Positions 60,294 to 63,426 of a DNA stretch of 63,426 nucleotides are shown in pieces (within the stretch, counting starts at the first letter, position 1; each line of letters begins with the position of its first letter). The notes beneath the pieces were generated by a model. It was not told the DNA's origin, made no database searches, and saw only the letters and a list, made by a program, of their open reading frames with translations. The position numbers were made by a program, and so were the translations under genes. This stretch comes from an uncultured bacterium (GTDB taxonomy: Bacteria > Bacteroidota > Bacteroidia > Bacteroidales > Bacteroidaceae), in NCBI GenBank assembly GCA_905215555.1, contig CAJMQU010000026.1, positions 1 through 63,426 on the forward strand, given 5' to 3'.

Positions 60294-61032
60294 ATGAAAA
60301 GGAGAATAGCTTGCCTGGCGCTGGCTCTTTGCCTGGCATTGACCGCCTTTACCGGCAAACCCGCTTATCTTTTTTCTTACTTTATCGGTAACAGTGAAGA
60401 CGGCCTGCATCTAGCCTAAGTTATGACGGCCTGACCTGGACGCCACTGAACGAGGGACGCTCTTTCCTGACTTCCGCAGTGGGGAAAGACAAACTGATGC
60501 ACGAACCTACTGCACATAATTGTTGGGCACCCGAACTTTTCTACGATGAACCATCGCATGTACAGTGTGACTACAAAAGATTTTCATACTTTCTCCGAAA
60601 CCAAGATGTTCTTCAATCCTGATTTCAGCGTCATCGACGCCGCTATTGTGAAGGTGCCCAAGAGCGATGAGTTGATTATGGTAGTGAAGAACGAAAACTC
60701 CAATCCGCCGGAGAAGAACCTGCGGATTACGCGTACAAGGAATATCAGGGATGGATTTCCGGTTGAAGTATCTGTTCCCATCACCGGCGATTACTGGGCG
60801 GAAGGCCCTGCTCCGCTCTATGTGGATGATGCGCTTTACGTTTACTTCGATAAATATCGCTACCATCGTTACGGGGCGGTCCGCTCATTGGATAATGGAA
60901 AGACGTGGGAAGACGTGTCCGACCGGGGTTTCTTTCCCGAAGGGAACACGTCATGGAACGGCTTTCAAAGTCGATGCCTCGGTGGTGGAGGCCTTGCTTA
61001 CTTCAAGTACTTCTTCAACGGGCAATCAGTAG
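60294..61032 (+). pseudogene. Decayed secreted glycosidase (GH43-like five-bladed propeller)
   Basis: The gene starts well: ATG 60294, signal peptide (CLALALCLALTAF), then PAYLFSYFIGNSEDGLHLA. The frame then stops at about 60417-60419 because one base is missing in what should read AYSYDG; the next frame continues SYDGLTWTPLNEGRSFLTSA. Internal parts seem deleted after KDKLM and again after CWAPELFYDEPS, where the frame changes to HRMYSVTTKDFHTFSETKMF. A further one-base shift near 60946 moves FFPEG to GTRHGTAFKVDASVVEALL. The end runs into the 3' end of the next gene. Family relatives act on arabinose- or galactose-type linkages, but the exact family is uncertain. Confidence 0.82.
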
Positions 61033-62635
61033 CCTTTATCCCTTCTGCAATACTCCGTGCATTCATGCGTGCACCCTTTAGCGAGGTGTGCGTGTGGTCG
61101 GTGTTGTAGAAAGCGGGTGTTTTCTTGGATCCCATTTTCTGTAGCTTATCTGCTGATAGTTTATTCAAATCAATGAAGTAGGCACCGGTCATTTCTGCCG
61201 CCTCGCGCGTCCACTTGCCATAACTGTTCGTATTGCGTTCAATTTCCCCGTCTTTCCATTTGTTGCGGGGTGTGTGGCTCAGTACGATGGGGATGGCCCC
61301 CTTTTCCTGTGCATCCATAATGAACTTGCGCAGATACCAGCCGAAGCTATATACCACCTGATATTTTCCTGTTTTTTCCATCAGGAAAACCTTGCTTTCG
61401 TTTCCCGAACCGTGCAGTTCGCCGCGCGCTTTGCCTACGTTGATGTCTCCTCCGTCATTATGTCCAAACTGGATAAGTACGAAATCACCCGGTTGCAGGG
61501 CATCATAAACCTTGTCCCAACGGCCTTCGTCCAAGAATGTGCGTGCGCTGCGTCCTGCCATGGCATGGTTCTCAACAGTCACCTTTTTCAGGTTGAACTC
61601 GTCGGCTATCACGCTGCCCCAGCCCCACATGCCGTCTTTATCGTCATCTTTATTCTTCACCGTGCTGTCTCCGATGGTGAACACTACCGGACAACCTTCT
61701 TTCCGGCTGGCACCGGTGAGTGTCTCTTTCTCTACTGGTTTCAGATAGTTTGCCAGCTCCAGGCCTGCGCACTCCCGAATACCTTCGGCGGCGGACGCTG
61801 CGTTCACTTTAGCACCGAAAGCACTGGTGTGGATGCGGTCCAGATAGAACATATATTTCACCTTCTCTTTACCGAATTTCTCGAATTTACGGGCGGTGAT
61901 GTCGTTCAAGTCGATAAAGGGCACTTGTTGTTCTTCGGCTATTTGCTTTGCCCATAGCCCGAATGTCTTGTGGACACGTGTCACAATCGTGCTGTCTTTA
62001 TCTTCCCAGGCATTGCGGGGCGTCAGTGAGAACAGGATGGGGTGGGCGCCTTTCGCTTTCACTTCCTGCACAAAACGGCGCATGTACTCGCCATAGCTGT
62101 ATACCGTTTCTTTTACTCCGGTTTCCTGGATGGTTATGTTCAGGCTGTCTTTACCAATTCCGGGAATGGAGGCGCGTGCACGTCCGCTATCGTAAGGACC
62201 ATTGTCGTTGTGGCCCAATTCGATAATCACCCAGTCGCCCGGGCGCACTCCCTTAATGACATCCGGCCATAAATGCTTGTAGAATGTGCGGCTGCTTGTT
62301 CCGCCCAACGCGTGGTTTTCTACCGTTATCCGGTCCTGGTCAAAGTGGTCTCCGGCGTAATATCCCCAGCCCCATTGGCCATTGTTGCCGTTGCCCAAGG
62401 TGCCGGTGCGCATGGTGGAGTTTCCTACTAAAAACAAAACCGGATTATTGCCTTTGCGGCTGGAGCCGGCTATCGGCCTTGCTGTCCGGGCTTTGTTTAA
62501 ACTATCCAGTGTATTGTCAATTACCTGGTTGACGTCCTTCATGGGTGCAGCCACCTTGTTTTGGGCTTGCATCGGCAGACAGAATGCGAATGCAACTCCC
62601 AAAATCAAGTAGCTGCAAAAAGTGTGTCTATTCAT
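60998..62635 (-). CDS. Tandem CE12-like rhamnogalacturonan acetylesterase
   Basis: The product has 545 residues with a signal peptide (ends near PMQAQ) and two SGNH esterase domains. Domain 1 (about 60-290) has LVGNSTMRTG (Ser73; Asn in place of the usual Asp of GDS), ELGHNDNGPY and LDRIHTSAFG. Domain 2 (about 310-545) has TIGDSTVKNK (Ser324), QFGHNDGG and TDHTHTSLKG. The family removes acetyl groups from pectic rhamnogalacturonan. It is a single gene with its own promoter (62665-62695), next to a decayed glycosidase gene, so it may be what remains of a pectin locus. Confidence 0.9.
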   Translation of the reverse strand: MNRHTFCSYLILGVAFAFCLPMQAQNKVAAPMKDVNQVIDNTLDSLNKARTARPIAGSSRKGNNPVLFLVGNSTMRTGTLGNGNNGQWGWGYYAGDHFDQDRITVENHALGGTSSRTFYKHLWPDVIKGVRPGDWVIIELGHNDNGPYDSGRARASIPGIGKDSLNITIQETGVKETVYSYGEYMRRFVQEVKAKGAHPILFSLTPRNAWEDKDSTIVTRVHKTFGLWAKQIAEEQQVPFIDLNDITARKFEKFGKEKVKYMFYLDRIHTSAFGAKVNAASAAEGIRECAGLELANYLKPVEKETLTGASRKEGCPVVFTIGDSTVKNKDDDKDGMWGWGSVIADEFNLKKVTVENHAMAGRSARTFLDEGRWDKVYDALQPGDFVLIQFGHNDGGDINVGKARGELHGSGNESKVFLMEKTGKYQVVYSFGWYLRKFIMDAQEKGAIPIVLSHTPRNKWKDGEIERNTNSYGKWTREAAEMTGAYFIDLNKLSADKLQKMGSKKTPAFYNTDHTHTSLKGARMNARSIAEGIKATDCPLKKYLK

Positions 62636-62664
62636 TTTCTTATTACTTTATGCTATGTTTTCTG

Positions 62665-62695
62665 CAAAAGTAGGCGAAATCTTACTTTCTCCGAA
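62665..62695 (-). promoter_or_regulatory. Promoter of the tandem esterase gene
   Basis: Leftward TTCG (62695-62692) and TACTTTTG (62672-62665) are 19 bases apart; the -7 box is a full match and the -33 box differs at one base. It lies 30 bp before the ATG. Confidence 0.65.
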
Positions 62696-62879
62696 TGAAA
62701 TATTATTCATATTAATGTCTTTTTGTCTCGTGGCGCAGGCTTTTCTAAAGCATAACCCCTAATTTGATTGAAATCAGGTTGTGGTGGAGCTTCTCAGAAA
62801 TAACAAGAGTATAAGGATCATCTAGAAGTTTAAACATTTAAGTGAACCGTAATGTTATATCAATAAAAAGACAATAGAC

Positions 62880-63230
62880 ATGCTTACTACCTTCTTAAAT
62901 ACACTGGCAACGATAATTAGTGTGACAAGTCTTCTCATTGTCACCTACGGAGCACTAATCAGCATCATATCCTTTTTTAGCAATGAGTTCAAGAGATTTA
63001 CAGGCAAATATTCAACGACCAATATCCGGAGGTTGCGTGCTACCTTCGGGACTTACTTATTGTTAGGACTTGAATTCCTCATAGCATCGGATATACTAAA
63101 GACTGTATTGGAACCTACTCTGAACGAATTGGGTATTTTAGGAGGGGTAGTTGTTTTGAGAACGATTCTCTCTGTCTTCCTGAATAAAGAAATTAAGGAA
63201 TTAGAGATAGAAAGTGAGAAAGATGAATGA
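62880..63230 (+). CDS. DUF1622 membrane protein
   Basis: The product has 116 residues with three hydrophobic helices: TLATIISVTSLLIVTYGALI, FGTYLLLGLEFLIASDILKT and ELGILGGVVVLRTILSVFLN. The LLGLEFLIASDI and VVVLRTILSVFLNKEI words match the DUF1622 inner-membrane family, of unknown function. The C-terminus is acidic (IKELEIESEKDE). A short ORF overlaps its stop. Confidence 0.85.
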   Translation: MLTTFLNTLATIISVTSLLIVTYGALISIISFFSNEFKRFTGKYSTTNIRRLRATFGTYLLLGLEFLIASDILKTVLEPTLNELGILGGVVVLRTILSVFLNKEIKELEIESEKDE

Positions 63231-63300
63231 AGCTGATGTATTTCTTAAATATGCAGTCTGTGTTATGTTAATTGTTAACATTGGGATGCCGGGTAGTTAA
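63223..63300 (+). CDS. Possible 25-residue membrane micro-ORF coupled to the DUF1622 gene
   Basis: ATG 63223 overlaps the last codons and stop of the DUF1622 gene by 8 bases and encodes MNEADVFLKYAVCVMLIVNI, then GMPGS. The middle is hydrophobic enough for one helix. Translational coupling is possible, but at this length chance is a real alternative. Confidence 0.2.
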   Translation: MNEADVFLKYAVCVMLIVNIGMPGS

Positions 63301-63356
63301 CGACTTCCTTAATTCTATTAAACCATGTTATAAAACTCTCCGTTTGCCCCTGAAAA

Positions 63357-63387
63357 TTTGGAGATATCCCTAAAGTCCGTATCTTTG
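63357..63387 (+). promoter_or_regulatory. Consensus promoter for a gene beyond the right edge
   Basis: TTTG (63357-63360) and TATCTTTG (63380-63387) are 19 bases apart, a full Bacteroides consensus. The transcript starts near 63395 and leaves the window without a start codon in view. Confidence 0.8.
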
Positions 63388-63426
63388 CAATGTGTTTTTC
63401 ATAGTATTAGATTTAAGGTTAACAAA

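Noticed and set aside
60546..61109. A frame of 187 codons as an intact gene
   Set aside because: It starts mid-domain, lacks a signal peptide, and its C-terminal part leaves the homologous frame near 60946; it is part of the pseudogene.

Overview
The window is a chromosomal segment of a gut-type Bacteroides (order Bacteroidales). The evidence is SusC/SusD genes, a hybrid two-component regulator, ECF sigma/FecR pairs, repeated -7 boxes of the Bacteroides form TAnnTTTG, lipoprotein signals, and a threonine operon carrying the phosphoglycerate-mutase-like proposed homoserine kinase. The species cannot be fixed from sequence alone. No rRNA, tRNA, CRISPR array or transposase was seen.

Layout. (1) 1-6.2 kb: the 5' part of an ECF sigma gene, a 22-bp tandem repeat array, an FAD oxidoreductase, radA, and a solitary outer-membrane beta-barrel receptor. 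(2) 6.3-41.7 kb: a large polysaccharide utilisation locus (PUL). A left operon carries an esterase remnant, a GH3 enzyme and an alpha-galactosidase-like TIM barrel. It converges on a leftward pair made of a nucleoside-hydrolase-like lipoprotein and the regulator. A rightward operon of about 26 kb follows: susC, susD, GH2, a GH2-GH43 fusion, GH35, SASA-type esterase, beta-helix lipoprotein, GH20, second beta-helix protein, second GH35, DUF5107 protein and a clan GH-A enzyme. A perfect 15-bp inverted repeat lies between the divergent regulator and susC units and is the best operator candidate. (3) 41.8-48.4 kb: ansA, then the thr operon (thrA, proposed homoserine kinase, thrC) behind a short Thr/Met-rich leader ORF and a dispersed hairpin repeat. 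(4) 48.6-55.2 kb: a ParE-type toxin-antitoxin pair, a DMT exporter, a thiamine uptake operon (receptor, PnuT, thiamine pyrophosphokinase) under a TPP riboswitch, an MscS channel and a small unknown gene. (5) 55.4-60.1 kb: an ECF sigma / FecR / STN-type TonB receptor signalling system with a probable antisense small RNA and a second copy of the 22-bp array. (6) 60.2-63.4 kb: a decayed glycosidase gene, a tandem CE12-like esterase, a DUF1622 membrane protein, and a consensus promoter leading out of the window.

The PUL is rich in galactose-directed exo-enzymes (two GH2, two GH35, one GH43 of the AHGGG type) plus GH20, GH3 and esterase functions. It has no clear endo-acting enzyme and no extra surface glycan-binding protein. 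I infer a substrate of decorated beta-galactan or type II arabinogalactan oligosaccharides, possibly acetylated. The operon contains three paralogous pairs (GH2, GH35, beta-helix). The beta-helix pair, the DUF5107 protein, the GH-D-like protein and the nucleoside-hydrolase-like lipoprotein are the parts whose activity is least predictable and most likely to be new.
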